A stretch of 64,000 bases of DNA from NCBI RefSeq assembly GCF_000198775.1, contig NC_014722.1, positions 452,502 to 516,501 of the forward strand, given 5' to 3'. This stretch comes from Mycetohabitans rhizoxinica HKI 454 (GTDB taxonomy: Bacteria; Pseudomonadota; Gammaproteobacteria; Burkholderiales; Burkholderiaceae). The position numbers were made by a program, and so were the translations under genes. Under the pieces are notes generated by a model. That model had not been told where the DNA came from, did not search any database, and saw only the letters and a list, made by a program, of their open reading frames with translations. Positions 47,335 through 58,103 of the stretch are shown one piece after another. How positions within the stretch are numbered: position 1 is the first letter of the stretch; each line of letters starts with the position of its first letter.

Positions 47335-48711
47335 ATGACAGCAGAATTTTCCCCCCCGGCCCCCTTTGTCGGCGGCGACGCGGTGATTCCCGTGTCCGCC
47401 TTGAATCGCGCGATCGGCACCCTGCTCGAGCGTGCATTTGCGCTTGCCTGGATCGCCGGCGAAGTCTCGAACTTTACGCGGGCAGCCAGCGGCCATTGGT
47501 ATTTCTCGATCAAGGACGATTGCGCGCAGATTCGTTGCGTGATGTTCCGTGGCCGTGCCCAATATGCACAGTTCACGCCGCGCGAGGGCGACCGGATCGA
47601 GGTGCGTGCCACGGTGACGATGTACGAGCCGCGTGGCGAGTTGCAACTGAACGTGGAGGCGGTCCGGCGCACTGGGCAAGGTCGGCTGTACGAAGCATTT
47701 TTGAAGCTGAAGGCGCAGCTCGAGGCCGAGGGCCTGTTCGCCGCTGAGCGCAAGCGCGTGCTGCCGTCGCACCCGCGGGCCATCGGTATCGTCACGTCGC
47801 TGCAAGCCGCGGCGCTGCGTGACGTGCTGACTACGCTTGCACGGCGCGCCCCGCATGTACCGATCATCGTCTACCCGGCGCCGGTGCAGGGCGCTGAGGC
47901 GGCCGCGCGTGTTGCGGCAATGATCGTCACGGCCAATCGTCGTGCCGAAGTCGATGTGCTGATCGTGTGCCGCGGCGGTGGTTCGATCGAGGACTTGTGG
48001 GCGTTCAACGATGAATCGCTTGCGCGGGCGATTGCCTCCAGCACATTGCCGATCGTGTCCGGCGTTGGGCACGAAACCGATTTCACCATTGCTGACTTCG
48101 CGGCTGATGTCCGCGCGCCGACGCCGACGGCGGCAGCGGAACTGGTCAGTGCGCAGCGCACCATGCTGTTGCGCGAGTTGGACCATCGCCACGCGGCGCT
48201 GGCGCGCGGCTTCGGCCGGATGATGGAGCGGCGCGCGCAGCAGTTGGACTGGCTCGCGCGCCGGCTGGTGAGCCCATCCGAGCGGATCGCCCGGCAGCGT
48301 CAGCACCTGCGGCAACTGTCGCTGCGGTTGTGTTCGGCCGGCGCGCGTCCGGTGCGAGACGCGCGCGCGCGGCTGACGATGGTCCAGTTACGCTGGCGGC
48401 GCAGCCAGCCCGACACAGAGCGGGCAGCTGAACGGGTGCAACGGCTCGGGCAGCGCCTGCGCGATGCCCTGCACAGGCAGCATGAGCGTCGACGCGCGCA
48501 GGTATCCGAGTTGGCTGCCCGCACCGAATTGCTCAGTCCGCGGCGCACGCTGGAGCGCGGCTATGCGGCGCTGATCGACCCGCACAGCGGCGCGGCGGTG
48601 CGCGCGCCGGACGCGCTCAATCCGGGCGGCCGCGTGACGGTGCATCTCGCGCACGGCAGCGCGGATTTGGGCATTGCGCACGTGCAGCCTCGCCTGGATG
48701 AGGAATTCTAG
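47335..48711 (+). CDS. xseA: Exodeoxyribonuclease VII large subunit
   Basis: XseA with XseB degrades single-stranded DNA in repair. The 458-residue protein has an N-terminal OB-fold (AWIAGEVSNFTRAASGHWYF, about 38-57), the nuclease domain with VCRGGGSIEDLWAFNDE and VGHETDFTIADFAADVRAPT (about 215-265), and a long Arg-rich coiled-coil C-terminus. The length is usual. Confidence 0.95.
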   Translation: MTAEFSPPAPFVGGDAVIPVSALNRAIGTLLERAFALAWIAGEVSNFTRAASGHWYFSIKDDCAQIRCVMFRGRAQYAQFTPREGDRIEVRATVTMYEPRGELQLNVEAVRRTGQGRLYEAFLKLKAQLEAEGLFAAERKRVLPSHPRAIGIVTSLQAAALRDVLTTLARRAPHVPIIVYPAPVQGAEAAARVAAMIVTANRRAEVDVLIVCRGGGSIEDLWAFNDESLARAIASSTLPIVSGVGHETDFTIADFAADVRAPTPTAAAELVSAQRTMLLRELDHRHAALARGFGRMMERRAQQLDWLARRLVSPSERIARQRQHLRQLSLRLCSAGARPVRDARARLTMVQLRWRRSQPDTERAAERVQRLGQRLRDALHRQHERRRAQVSELAARTELLSPRRTLERGYAALIDPHSGAAVRAPDALNPGGRVTVHLAHGSADLGIAHVQPRLDEEF

Positions 48712-48929
48712 GGCGGCGCGCGGGCGGCTTGCCCGATGGGCGGGTGGGTAGCGCGAAGGCGGGCGCGAAACCGGTAGGCCGGCGCATGAGTGTCCGGCGC
48801 ATGCGTGTCGCCCGCCCGCGGTGCTGGCGATATCAGCGCTGACCGCTGCGCAGGATGGCGCACTGCCGAGCAGTTCTGACTCATTCACAGGAATAAGCAA
48901 AGCAATGCTGCGCGTAAAGGTCCGACGAT

Positions 48930-48958
48930 TTGCGGGGTTATTCCAACTCACCTAGAAT
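48930..48958 (+). promoter_or_regulatory. Probable sigma-70 promoter of sodB
   Basis: TTGCGG (48930-48935), a spacer of exactly 17 bases and TAGAAT (48953-48958) lie about 60 bases before the sodB start. The 210 bases before it, back to the xseA stop, hold no recognisable gene. Confidence 0.6.
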
Positions 48959-49018
48959 CGAGTGCTCGGCAGCATGACTTACCCTGGTCCCCAATTCGTT
49001 ATAAAGGAAGCTTGCACC

Positions 49019-49603
49019 ATGGCACAACATACGCTCCCCCCTTTGCCGTTCGCGAAGAATGCGCTGGCTCCGCACATCTCGGAAGAGACGCTGGAATTCC
49101 ACTACGGCAAACACCACCAGGCCTATGTGACGAACCTGAACAACCTGATCCCGGGTACGGAGTTCGAGAACTTGTCGCTAGAGGAGATCGTCAAGCGATC
49201 GTCGGGCGGCATCTTTAACAACGCAGCACAAGTGTGGAACCACACGTTTTTCTGGAACAGCCTGTCGCCGCAGGGCGGCGGCGCGCCGACCGGCAAGCTC
49301 GGTGACGCGATCAACGCGAAGTGGGGCTCATACGACGCATTCAAGGAAGCTTTCACAAAGGTGGCGATCGGCACGTTCGGCTCCGGCTGGGCCTGGCTCG
49401 TGAAGAAGGCCGATGGCTCACTGGACATCGTCTCGACTAGCAACGCCGCGACGCCGTTGACGACTGACGCCACGCCGTTACTGACGCTGGACGTCTGGGA
49501 GCACGCTTACTATATCGACTATCGCAACGCACGTCCGAAGTTTGTCGACGCGTTCTGGAACGTCGTGAACTGGGATTTCGCCGCCAAGAACTTCGGCGTG
49601 TGA
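49019..49603 (+). CDS. sodB: Superoxide dismutase [Fe/Mn]
   Basis: The 194-residue enzyme removes superoxide. Metal ligands are seen in [12 protein letters not shown] (His27), NHTFFWNSL (His near 74) and [11 protein letters not shown] (Asp and His near 157-161). The residues around the metal site are of the iron type. The ATG at 49019 follows an AAGGAAG site; the frame extends 19 codons further upstream without support. Confidence 0.95.
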   Translation: MAQHTLPPLPFAKNALAPHISEETLEFHYGKHHQAYVTNLNNLIPGTEFENLSLEEIVKRSSGGIFNNAAQVWNHTFFWNSLSPQGGGAPTGKLGDAINAKWGSYDAFKEAFTKVAIGTFGSGWAWLVKKADGSLDIVSTSNAATPLTTDATPLLTLDVWEHAYYIDYRNARPKFVDAFWNVVNWDFAAKNFGV

Positions 49604-49796
49604 AGCTCGCGCGCGGCATCGCCGCGCGCGTACCCGCCACGCGTCGCTCCTACGCGAGCGACGCGCCATCTCAGCCGATGTCTGTGCACAGCACCATTAG
49701 GTGGCCTGCCACCCATACCGCCATCGACGTGGTCAGGCAAAGCTGCGCGTCATTGATCGACAGGTACACGGCAGCGTGCACGCCGCCGTGCGCCGC

Positions 49797-51245
49797 TTAG
49801 AGGGTCTCAGCATCGCCATCGTGCCTTCCGGGGCTGCGGATGTCCGGCGCCAGTTGCCCGAATATCCACGCGGATAGCGCGGTGATCACGCCAACGCAGA
49901 CGAATGTCGCGTGAAATGCTGGCAGCGTTTGTGATGGCGCGTTGTGTCCGAACAGTGCCGTGAACGTGGCGAGCAGCGCGCCGGCGATCGTGACACCCAG
50001 GCTCATCGACAGCATTTGCACAAGCGAAAACAGGCTGTTACCGCTGCTTGCCCCTTCGCGTCCAAGGTCTTTCAGCGTCAACGTATTCATCGCGGTAAAT
50101 TGCATCGAATTCACGCTGCCGAAGATCGCCAGTTGCACGAGTCGGATCCACAGCGGCTGTTCGGGTGACATCAGCGCAAAGCTGGCCATGGTTGCCCCGA
50201 GCAGGACGGTGTTGGCCAGCAGCACGCGGCGGTAGCCGTGGCGCATGATCAACGTCGTGACGATGCGCTTGGACGCCATGCCGGCCGCTGCCACCGGCAG
50301 CATCATCAGACCCGCATGAAACGGTGTGTAGCCGAGGCTCACCTGCAGCAGAAGCGGTAACAGATAGGGCATCGCGCCGCTGCCAATGCGCGCAAACAGA
50401 TTACCCAGCAGGCCGACGCTGAACGTGTGAATATGGAACAACTCGAGCGAGAACAGCGGGTGCGGGCTGCGCGTCGCGTGCAGGGCGTAGGCCGTCAAGC
50501 ATGCGAAGGCCAGCACCAGCAATACCAGCACGAGCGCGTGCGCCAGCCGCAACTCGGCTAGCCCGTCCAATGCCAGCGTCAATGCCAGTATGGCCGCGGC
50601 GAGCAACAAGTAGCCCTTCACGTCGAAGCGCCCGACTTTGTCCAGCGGCTCGCCAAGCATGAACAGCGCTGTCGCGATGCAGCCCGCCAGGCCGACCGGC
50701 ACGTTGATCAAGAACACCCAGTGCCATGACGCGACGTCGGTGAGCCAGCCGCCCAGCGTCGGTCCGATCAATGGCCCGACCAGCCCGGGAATCGCCACGA
50801 AGCTCAGTGCCGGCAGGTAGCGCTCGCGTGGGAAGCTGCGCAGCACGGCAAGCCGTCCGACGGGCAGCAGCATCGCACCGCCCACGCCCTGCACCACACG
50901 CGAGGCGACGAGTTGCCAGAGGGCCGACGCGTTCGCGCACATTAGCGAGCCGAGCGTGAAAATGAGGATGGCGCTGAAGAACACGCGTCGCGTGCCGAAC
51001 CGGTCGGCCAAGAAGCCAGAAACCGGGATCATCAACGCCATCGTCAGCGAGTACGCGATCACCACGGACTGCATTCGCAATGCCGATTCGCCGAGGCTGC
51101 GCGCCATGGCTGGCAGTGCAGTATTGACGATCGTCGTGTCCAGCGCCTGCATGAAGAATCCTGTCGCGACCAGCCACAGCATGATGGTCAGCTTGCGCTC
51201 CGCTGCAACGGCGTGGTGGGTGGGTCGAGACGGGGTTCCGGACAT
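49797..51245 (-). CDS. DHA2-family major facilitator efflux transporter (MdtD/EmrB-like)
   Basis: This 482-residue inner-membrane protein has about 13-14 membrane segments. It has the DHA2 motif LDTTIVNTALPAMARSLG (first segment), GFLADRFGTRRVFF (motif A) and the motif C-like GPLIGPTLGGWLTD. It probably exports drugs or other small molecules by proton antiport. ATG 51245 is chosen; the frame runs 36 codons further upstream with a low-complexity basic sequence. Confidence 0.85.
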   Translation of the reverse strand: MSGTPSRPTHHAVAAERKLTIMLWLVATGFFMQALDTTIVNTALPAMARSLGESALRMQSVVIAYSLTMALMIPVSGFLADRFGTRRVFFSAILIFTLGSLMCANASALWQLVASRVVQGVGGAMLLPVGRLAVLRSFPRERYLPALSFVAIPGLVGPLIGPTLGGWLTDVASWHWVFLINVPVGLAGCIATALFMLGEPLDKVGRFDVKGYLLLAAAILALTLALDGLAELRLAHALVLVLLVLAFACLTAYALHATRSPHPLFSLELFHIHTFSVGLLGNLFARIGSGAMPYLLPLLLQVSLGYTPFHAGLMMLPVAAAGMASKRIVTTLIMRHGYRRVLLANTVLLGATMASFALMSPEQPLWIRLVQLAIFGSVNSMQFTAMNTLTLKDLGREGASSGNSLFSLVQMLSMSLGVTIAGALLATFTALFGHNAPSQTLPAFHATFVCVGVITALSAWIFGQLAPDIRSPGRHDGDAETL

Positions 51246-51282
51246 GGGCAAATCGGACGGTTTCGCAACACAAGCCGCTATT

Positions 51283-51521
51283 CTAGGTGGCTTTGGCCCG
51301 TCGCTCGCGCCGCTTCTCGATAAAGCGCCGCGCCCGCGCATCGGCCTGCGCATCGGTCAGCGTGACGCTTCCGCGCACTTCGGATTTTGGGCAGCCGAGC
51401 CGGTTTTCGGACCGCACAACTGCTCGAACGTTGCGACAATCTCGTTGGCGTTAAACGGCGTACCGTCGTGTGTCGCGAAAACGCACGTTCTTTCGCAGCC
51501 TGAACGTCCATACGCTGCCAT
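51283..51521 (-). pseudogene. Degenerate small reading frame between the transporter and fusA2
   Basis: From ATG 51521 the minus strand reads MAAYGRSGCERTCVFATHDG, TPFNANEIVATFEQLCGPKT and KCAEAS, then a stop. One added base would continue into VTLTDAQADARARRFIEKRR and ERRAKAT (stop at 51283), about 79 residues in all. The product looks protein-like (helical, charged end), but no family is recognised. Confidence 0.35.
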
Positions 51522-51617
51522 TCATCGATCGCGTGGTGCTGCAGCGGGTCGCGACACGCCGCGGCGCGCTGCATGCCCGACAGCACCACGGCGCGGCAAG
51601 GGGGGCATGGGTAGGGC

Positions 51618-53729
51618 TCAGCGTGCCGACTTCGCGTTGATGACGGCGTCGGCAACATGCTGTGGACTTTCCGCGTAGTGCTTGAACTCCATCGTATAGG
51701 TCGCGCGCCCCTGTGTTAGCGAGCGCAACGTGGTCGAATAGCCAAACATTTCGGCCAGCGGCACTTCGGCGCGCACCACCTTGCCGCCGCCTCCTGCGAT
51801 GTCCTCCATACCCTGGACGATGCCGCGGCGGCTGGACAGATCGCCCATTACGTTGCCCATGAAATCCTCCGGCGTTTCGACCTCGACCGCCACCACCGGC
51901 TCGAGCAGCACGGGCCGTGCGCGCCGCATGCCTTCCTTGAACGCGATCGAGCCGGCCATCCGGAACGCGTTTTCGTTCGAGTCCACGTCGTGGTATGAGC
52001 CGAATGTCAGCGTCACCTTGATGTCCACGACCGGATAGCCCGCTAGCACGCCGGCCTGCATCGCTTCACGGATGCCCCGATCCACCGCCGGGATGAACTC
52101 GCGCGGAATCACGCCGCCCTTGATCGCGTCGACGAACTCATAGCCCTTGCCGGGCGGCTGCGGCTCCAGTGCGATCACCGCGTGCCCGTATTGGCCGCGG
52201 CCGCCGGACTGCTTAACGAATTTACCCTCGACGTCCTGCACCGCGTTGCGTACCGTCTCACGATAGGCCACTTGGGGCCTGCCGACCGACGCCTCGACGT
52301 TGAACTCGCGTTTCATCCGATCGACCAGGATTTCCAGGTGCAGCTCGCCCATGCCAGAGATGATCGTCTGGCCTGACTCCTCGTCGGTTTTTACACGGAA
52401 CGACGGATCCTCCTGCGCGAGGCGGTTCAATGCGATACCCATCTTTTCCTGGTCGGCTTTTGTTTTCGGCTCCACGGCTTGCGAGATCACCGGCTCCGGA
52501 AAGATCATCCGCTCCAGGATGATCACGTTGTTCGGGTCGCACAGCGTATCGCCGGTGCTCGCCTCCTTCAGGCCGACCGCGGCGGCGATGTCACCGGCGC
52601 GCACCTCCTTGATTTCGGTTCGCTCGTTCGCGTGCATTTGCAGGATACGGCCGATCCGTTCTCGCTTGCTCTTGGTTGGATTGAGCACGGTGTCGCCCGA
52701 GCTAACGACCCCGGAGTACACGCGAAAGAAGATGAGCTGGCCGACGAACGGGTCCGTCATGATCTTGAACGCCAGCGCGGAGAACGGCTCGTCGTCGGCC
52801 GGGTGCCGCTCGGCCTGCTCGTCGTCCGGCGTGTGGCCGAGGATCGCCGGCACGTCAACCGGTGACGGCAAGTAATCGATGACCGCGTCAAGCATCGCCT
52901 GCACGCCTTTATTCTTGAACGCACTGCCGCACAGCATCGGCACGATCTCATTGGCGATCGTGCGCTTGCGCAGTGCCTCCTTGATCTCTTGCTCGGTCAG
53001 CGAATGATGATCTTCAAGGTATTTTTCGAGCAGCGCCTCGCTGGCTTCCGCTGCTGCCTCGACCATCTTGTCGCGCCATTGTTGCGCAAGCCCGGCCAGA
53101 TCGGTCGGGATGTCACGGTACTCGAATTTCACGCCAAGACTGTCCTCGTCCCAAATGATCGCCTTCATTTTGACCAGGTCGATGACGCCCTGGAAATGGT
53201 CTTCCGCGCCGATCGGAATTTGAATCGGTACCGCGACGCCGCGCAGCCGTTCGCCGATCTGCCGCTGCACGCGGAAAAAATCCGCACCAACGCGGTCCAT
53301 CTTATTGACGAACGCGATGCGCGGCACGTTGTACTTATTGGCCTGACGCCACACCGTTTCCGATTGCGGCTGAACGCCGCCGACCGAGTCGTAGACCATG
53401 CACGCGCCATCGAGCACGCGCATCGAGCGCTCGACCTCGATCGTAAAGTCCACGTGCCCCGGGGTGTCGATAATATTGATCCGGTGTTCCGGATAGTTGC
53501 CTGCCATGCCTTTCCAGAACGCCGTGGTTGCCGCTGACGTAATGGTGATGCCGCGCTCCTGCTCTTGCTCCATCCAGTCCATCGTCGCGGCGCCCTCGTG
53601 CACTTCACCCATCTTGTGGCTCACGCCGGTGTAGAAGAGGATGCGCTCGGTGGTCGTCGTCTTGCCGGCGTCAATATGGGCGCTGATGCCTATGTTCCGG
53701 TAGCGCTCGATGGGAGTTTTACGGGCCAC
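51618..53729 (-). CDS. fusA2: Elongation factor G, second copy
   Basis: EF-G is the GTPase that drives ribosomal translocation. The 703-residue protein has all GTPase motifs: [13 protein letters not shown] (G1), DTPGHVDF (G3) and NKMDRVG (G4), followed by domains II to V with [10 protein letters not shown] and [19 protein letters not shown]. The start is GTG 53729, six bases after AAGGAG. No str operon genes (rpsL, rpsG, tuf) are nearby, so this is the second copy common in Burkholderia. Confidence 0.9.
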   Translation of the reverse strand: MARKTPIERYRNIGISAHIDAGKTTTTERILFYTGVSHKMGEVHEGAATMDWMEQEQERGITITSAATTAFWKGMAGNYPEHRINIIDTPGHVDFTIEVERSMRVLDGACMVYDSVGGVQPQSETVWRQANKYNVPRIAFVNKMDRVGADFFRVQRQIGERLRGVAVPIQIPIGAEDHFQGVIDLVKMKAIIWDEDSLGVKFEYRDIPTDLAGLAQQWRDKMVEAAAEASEALLEKYLEDHHSLTEQEIKEALRKRTIANEIVPMLCGSAFKNKGVQAMLDAVIDYLPSPVDVPAILGHTPDDEQAERHPADDEPFSALAFKIMTDPFVGQLIFFRVYSGVVSSGDTVLNPTKSKRERIGRILQMHANERTEIKEVRAGDIAAAVGLKEASTGDTLCDPNNVIILERMIFPEPVISQAVEPKTKADQEKMGIALNRLAQEDPSFRVKTDEESGQTIISGMGELHLEILVDRMKREFNVEASVGRPQVAYRETVRNAVQDVEGKFVKQSGGRGQYGHAVIALEPQPPGKGYEFVDAIKGGVIPREFIPAVDRGIREAMQAGVLAGYPVVDIKVTLTFGSYHDVDSNENAFRMAGSIAFKEGMRRARPVLLEPVVAVEVETPEDFMGNVMGDLSSRRGIVQGMEDIAGGGGKVVRAEVPLAEMFGYSTTLRSLTQGRATYTMEFKHYAESPQHVADAVINAKSAR

Positions 53730-53969
53730 TTGAATCTCCTTCTTCGCGATGGGATGGCCGGTCCGGCAGGCATCGGACACCGCGTCCGCCTGACGAACCG
53801 GGAAAAACGGCCTGCGCGGGCGCTCAGTCGCGCGCGCGCCAACAGACATAGGATAGCGTTGCGCGGGCCATTTTGCTTGATTCGGTGAGCAAACGCGTTG
53901 CCCGATGAGCGGGTCGGGCGGATAGCAAGTGAGGCGCCGCGGTGTGGGGTGTTGCGGTGTGGGGTGCGA

Positions 53970-54554
53970 TCAGCGTGCGGGCGGCAAGCCGAGCACGCGC
54001 ATGCCAGGCTTGATGCCCTTTGATGCAAACCATCCCTTGCTCATCTCGAGCGCGTATACGCCATTGTGAGCGGGACAGTGGTTATTTTGTGTCTGCGCCT
54101 GCATTTCGTCCAGATCCGTGATCGTGCCATCAGCGCGGATGAAGGCGATCGACAGCGGCAACGGCGTATTTTTCATCCAGAAGCAATGGATGGCGTTCTC
54201 GTCAAATACGAACAACATGCCTTCGTTCGGCGCCAGCGACTTGCGGAACATCAGCCCTTGCTCGCGATCGGCCGGGTTCGCGGCAATGGCCGCGTCGACC
54301 ACGTACATGCCGATCGTCAATGAGGCACGCGGAAATTGCTCGGGGCGCTTCAGTGCGGCCGGCAGCGGCTGCGCCAGCGCGCCGCAGGTCCCCAGCGCGA
54401 GCGTGACGCCGGCTACCAGCGCGGCGGCAACACGGGCCAGTGGCGCTGGCCTCGAGGTATTGATGCAAAGCCGCGGTGAGGCGGGGCGGGCGTGCCGGGC
54501 GGGCACGCGGAACAAGCGGGACACAGACAGCGCGGATCGCACCGAAACAACCAC
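53970..54554 (-). CDS. DUF192 family periplasmic protein
   Basis: This 194-residue protein has a basic start, a signal-like segment (AAALVAGVTLALGTCGALAQ, about 43-62) and the DUF192 domain: REQGLMFRKSLAPNEGMLFV, CFWMKNTPLPLSIAFI and GVYALEMSKGWFASKGIKPG. The family's function is unknown. GTG 54554, eight bases after GAGGAG, is preferred to ATG 54665. A 15-base tandem duplication (gcggtgtggggtg...) lies just past its stop at 53939-53967. Confidence 0.82.
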   Translation of the reverse strand: MVVSVRSALSVSRLFRVPARHARPASPRLCINTSRPAPLARVAAALVAGVTLALGTCGALAQPLPAALKRPEQFPRASLTIGMYVVDAAIAANPADREQGLMFRKSLAPNEGMLFVFDENAIHCFWMKNTPLPLSIAFIRADGTITDLDEMQAQTQNNHCPAHNGVYALEMSKGWFASKGIKPGMRVLGLPPAR

Positions 54555-54617
54555 GGCAGACTCCTCGTAATATGAATACGCGCATGTTACGCGAATCGCT
54601 GGGTAGTACAGACCAAC

Positions 54618-54651
54618 AAAAAGGCAGATCGCCTTGCGGCAACCTGCCTTT
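54618..54651 (-). terminator. Rho-independent terminator after the small Lys/Ala-rich gene
   Basis: On the minus strand AAAGGCAG pairs with CTGCCTTT (54651-54644 with 54627-54620) around a 16-base loop that can itself pair (GCCGCAAGGC-like), followed by T. It lies about 60 bases beyond the stop of the gene at 54709. Confidence 0.6.
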
Positions 54652-54708
54652 GAATACCGTCGCAACGGCAGTGCAGCGTCGTTCTTGTTGCTTGGGGAGA
54701 CGAAAAAC

Positions 54709-54897
54709 TTAATTCGAAGCCGCTTCCGAAGCAGCAGCAGCCTTCTTCGCCGCCTTCTTGTGCGACTTGTGAGCCTTCTTGTGTGCTTCGGTCTTCGAAG
54801 CAGCTGCCGGCGCCGATGCGGCTTCCGGCGCCGACGATTGCGCGAAAGCAGCGGTGGCGAACAGGCCAGCGACCAGGGCAGCGATCAGTTTGTTCAT
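54709..54897 (-). CDS. Small secreted Lys/Ala-rich protein
   Basis: This 62-residue protein has a signal peptide (MNKLIAALVAGLFATAAFAQ) followed by a low-complexity tail of Ala, Ser, Pro and Lys with HKKAHKSHKKAAKKAA. The mature part would be about 42 residues and highly basic. Similar short proteins are common in Burkholderia, without known function. ATG 54897 is used; the frame extends five codons upstream. Confidence 0.75.
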   Translation of the reverse strand: MNKLIAALVAGLFATAAFAQSSAPEAASAPAAASKTEAHKKAHKSHKKAAKKAAAASEAASN

Positions 54898-55262
54898 GTT
54901 GTTTTTCCTCAAACTTAGTTAAATTAACCAAATGACCCGCTTGATGAGTCATGTCAATCAACGCGGGATCCAGCTTTCGGTTGACAGGCTCGTTTAACAA
55001 TTCACGCGGGCCCACTGCGTTCGTGCCATCCTGCGTGTGGCGGGGTGGCGACGTCGGCCGATGCCGGGGCACGCTGTGGCGGCATCCGAGCTAATAACGC
55101 GGCGCCTGTCGGACTGGTTGACGTGTGGCAAATGGGTGAAAACCCTATGCCGGCAAGCGGCACGAGGCAGAGACCGGTTCGAGGGCAGCGGCAGCGCTAG
55201 GGCCAGGGACCAAAGGGCAGGGCTAGGGCCAAGGGACAGGGACAGGTGGCACGACGTGCGCG
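54898..55262. other. Intergenic stretch, low-complexity part
   Basis: No gene is supported in these 365 bases. The promoter of the small secreted protein must lie at its left end (AT-rich 54900-54935, with TTAGTTAAATTAACC). The right end (55165-55250) is a purine-rich imperfect repeat of the type agggccagggac. Confidence 0.4.
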
Positions 55263-55832
55263 TCAGCGCGTGCCGTGCCACGGCGCTGACGGTGGCAGCG
55301 CGCGCCATTGGCCGGGCGCCAGGCCGAGCGCGAATAAATCCAGCGCGCCGATACCAACGCGAATCAGGCGCAACGTCGGAAAGCCCACTGCTGCGGTCAT
55401 CCGTCGCACTTGGCGATTACGGCCCTCGCCAAGGGCCAGCTCGATCCACGTGGTCGGAATCGCAGCGCGATAGCGTACCGGTGGATCGCGCTGCCACAGG
55501 CCGGAGGGCGGCTCGATGAAACGGGCGCGGCAGGGTCGGCTCACGTAGTCTCCAAGGTCCACGCCGCGCTCTAGAGCGGCCAGTGCCGAAGCCGGTGCAG
55601 CGCCGTCCAGTTGTGCCCAGTAGCGCTTGACCAGCTTGTGGCGCGGCTCGGCGATGCGCGCCTGTAGCGCGCCGTCGTCGGTGAGCAACAACAGGCCTTC
55701 GCTGTCCGCATCGAGCCGACCTGCTGGGTAGACATCGGGCACGTTGACCCATGTGGCCAGCGATGCACGTGTCTCGTGGGCGGAGAACTGGCAAATCGTG
55801 CCATATGGTTTGTTCAATGCAATGAGTCGCAT
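55263..55832 (-). CDS. rluE: 23S rRNA pseudouridine synthase, RluE-like
   Basis: This 189-residue protein lacks an S4 domain and consists of the RsuA/RluE-type catalytic domain: NKPYGTICQFS, the catalytic Asp in GRLDADSEGLLLLTDDG (about 39-55), KRYWAQLDG and GEGRNRQVRRMTAAVG. The size fits RluE, which modifies U2457 of 23S rRNA. It is divergent from icd. Confidence 0.88.
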   Translation of the reverse strand: MRLIALNKPYGTICQFSAHETRASLATWVNVPDVYPAGRLDADSEGLLLLTDDGALQARIAEPRHKLVKRYWAQLDGAAPASALAALERGVDLGDYVSRPCRARFIEPPSGLWQRDPPVRYRAAIPTTWIELALGEGRNRQVRRMTAAVGFPTLRLIRVGIGALDLFALGLAPGQWRALPPSAPWHGTR

Positions 55833-56106
55833 GGGCGATGCACGGGCGCCAGGCCCGTCCCTATGGCAAACGGCGAGATATTAGCGCATAATACGGAACG
55901 CAAGTCTTGTGTCTTATATAAGACTAAGCGCATCGACGCGGTGCCGTGGTGTCTTGCCGGCGCTAGAATAACGCTTCGCCACGAGCGACTCGCGAGTCTC
56001 GGTGAGGCCGCCGCGAGCTGCCTTAGCAGGCGACGCAGGAATTAATGCATGTTGGCGCGTAGCCGCGCAGCATACTTTCAGCCCGTCCATACCATTGGAG
56101 TCGAAC

Positions 56107-57360
56107 ATGCCGTATCAGCACATCAAGGTTCCGGCCGGTGAGAAGATCACCGTCAACCAGGACTTCTCGCTCAACGTCCCGGATCAGCCGATCATTCCGT
56201 ACATCGAAGGCGATGGCATCGGCTTTGACATTACGCCGGTGATGGTCAAGGTGGTCGACGCGGCGGTCGAGAAGGCCTATGGCGGCAAGAAAAAGATCGC
56301 ATGGATGGAGATCTTCGCCGGCGAGAAGGCGACCAAGGTTTACGGGCCGGATGTGTGGCTTCCGGAGGAAACGCTGCAGATCCTGAAGGAGTACGTTGTC
56401 TCGATCAAAGGGCCGCTGACCACACCGGTTGGCGGCGGCATCCGCTCGCTGAACGTGGCGCTGCGCCAGGAGCTGGACCTGTACGTGTGCCTGCGTCCGG
56501 TGCAGTACTTCAAGGGCGTGCCTTCGCCGGTGCGTGAGCCCGAGAAGACCAACATGGTGATTTTCCGCGAGAATTCGGAAGATATCTACGCGGGCATTGA
56601 ATGGGCCGCGGAGTCGGAGCAGGCCAAGAAGGTGATCAAGTTTTTGCGCGAGGAAATGGGTGTCAAGAAGATCCGTTTCCCGGAGACATCGGGGCTTGGC
56701 ATCAAGCCCGTGTCGCGCGAAGGCACGCAACGGCTGGTGCGCAAGGCCATTCAGTATGCGCTCGACAATAACCGCAAGTCGGTCACGCTGGTGCACAAAG
56801 GCAACATCATGAAGTTCACCGAAGGCGCGTTCCGCGACTACGGCTATGCGCTCGCCCAGAAGGAGTTCGGCGCGCAGCTGATCGACGGTGGCCCGTGGAT
56901 GAAGATCAAGCATCCAAAAAGCGGTGCCGAGATCGTGATCAAGGATGTAATCGCCGACGCCTTCCTGCAGCAGATCCTGCTGCGTCCGGCCGAATACGAC
57001 GTGATCGCGACGTTGAATCTGAACGGTGACTACATTTCGGACGCGTTGGCGGCGCAGGTCGGCGGCATTGGTATCGCGCCGGGCGCCAACCTGTCGGATT
57101 CGGTCGCGATGTTCGAGGCCACCCACGGGACCGCGCCGAAATACGCTGGCAAAGACTACGTGAACCCGGGCTCGGAAATCTTGTCGGCCGAGATGATGCT
57201 GCGCCACCTAGGCTGGACTGAAGCGGCTGACGTGATCATTTCCGCGATGGAAAAGTCGATCTTGCAAAAGCGCGTTACGTATGACTTCGCGCGCTTGATG
57301 GAGGGCGCGACGCAGGTGTCGTGCTCTGGCTTCGGTCAGGTGTTGATCGAAAATATGTAA
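56107..57360 (+). CDS. icd: NADP-dependent isocitrate dehydrogenase
   Basis: Icd converts isocitrate to 2-oxoglutarate in the citric acid cycle. The 417-residue protein has the substrate-binding [16 protein letters not shown] (about 111-126, with the regulatory Ser), the [12 protein letters not shown] motif, the catalytic Tyr and Lys regions, and the nucleotide-binding [23 protein letters not shown] 56107 follows GGAG; an upstream extension to 56002 is unsupported. A strong terminator follows. Confidence 0.96.
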   Translation: MPYQHIKVPAGEKITVNQDFSLNVPDQPIIPYIEGDGIGFDITPVMVKVVDAAVEKAYGGKKKIAWMEIFAGEKATKVYGPDVWLPEETLQILKEYVVSIKGPLTTPVGGGIRSLNVALRQELDLYVCLRPVQYFKGVPSPVREPEKTNMVIFRENSEDIYAGIEWAAESEQAKKVIKFLREEMGVKKIRFPETSGLGIKPVSREGTQRLVRKAIQYALDNNRKSVTLVHKGNIMKFTEGAFRDYGYALAQKEFGAQLIDGGPWMKIKHPKSGAEIVIKDVIADAFLQQILLRPAEYDVIATLNLNGDYISDALAAQVGGIGIAPGANLSDSVAMFEATHGTAPKYAGKDYVNPGSEILSAEMMLRHLGWTEAADVIISAMEKSILQKRVTYDFARLMEGATQVSCSGFGQVLIENM

Positions 57361-57401
57361 CGGTATCCCGCACGGGCCGGCGTATCGTGCCGGAGCACAG
57401 G

Positions 57402-57439
57402 ACCCCTGTGGCACAGGTAATGTGCCACAGGGGTTTTTT
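57402..57439 (+). terminator. Rho-independent terminator of icd
   Basis: A perfect 14-base stem (acccctgtggcaca / tgtgccacaggggt) with a five-base loop is followed by six T, 41 bases after the icd stop. Confidence 0.92.
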
Positions 57440-57646
57440 GCGTCGGCGCGGCGCGCGTTGCGCCGACCCTTCGCCGGCCTTGCATCGCGTCGCACCCACG
57501 CCATGGCGGGCTGCGGCAATTCGCCACTGACCCGCGGCGGTGGCTGAAATACAATTGAAAGAAGGGCGTTGGCGACGGATAATCTTGACCCGTCCGATTT
57601 CACGATCTTCACCGTCGTCTCTGCGACGCTTGTGCGTTGTTGTCCG

Positions 57647-58015
57647 ATGTCCCATCGCCGCACCCAAAAACTGACCGCCTGGCTCGGCCTGACGGCGATC
57701 TGGTTGATCGTTGTGATGCCGCTCGCCTCGCAGTGGCTCAGCCACGCGGGGCGCGGCGTCGACACGGTACTGTGCAGTGCGGCCACGACGGGCGAACGGG
57801 CCTCGGCCCACGGATCGGCGCACGTTGGTGGGCACCTGGACGCATGCGGCTATTGCAGCCTGCTTGCCCACAGTCCGGCAATCGGCGCACCGCAGGTCGC
57901 GACGCTCATGCTGCAGCGCCAGCGCGCGGCCACGCTGCCGGTGATCGAGGGCGTACCCCGGCCTACGTCGCGGCATCTTGTCTCTTACCCTCGGGCCCCC
58001 CCAGGCACGGTTTGA
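57647..58015 (+). CDS. DUF2946 family membrane-anchored protein
   Basis: This 122-residue protein has one N-terminal membrane segment (LGLTAIWLIVVMPLASQWLS) and the DUF2946 motif HLDACGYCSLLAHSP with two Cys and flanking His. DUF2946 genes often precede copper-related TonB receptors, as here. A role in copper handling is inferred from motif and neighbour. ATG 57647 is preferred to the frame start at 57569. Confidence 0.7.
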   Translation: MSHRRTQKLTAWLGLTAIWLIVVMPLASQWLSHAGRGVDTVLCSAATTGERASAHGSAHVGGHLDACGYCSLLAHSPAIGAPQVATLMLQRQRAATLPVIEGVPRPTSRHLVSYPRAPPGTV

Positions 58016-58103
58016 CGGCGACTTCTTTGCTCATTCCGTAACCGATGCCTGCCGGACCGGCCATTCAACTGCCGGCCTGGAGGGTATGCCATGGGTTGTT
58101 TGC

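Noticed and set aside
56023..57207. Long minus-strand frame opposite icd (394 residues)
   Set aside because: It is a shadow of a highly conserved gene on the other strand, with no domain of its own.
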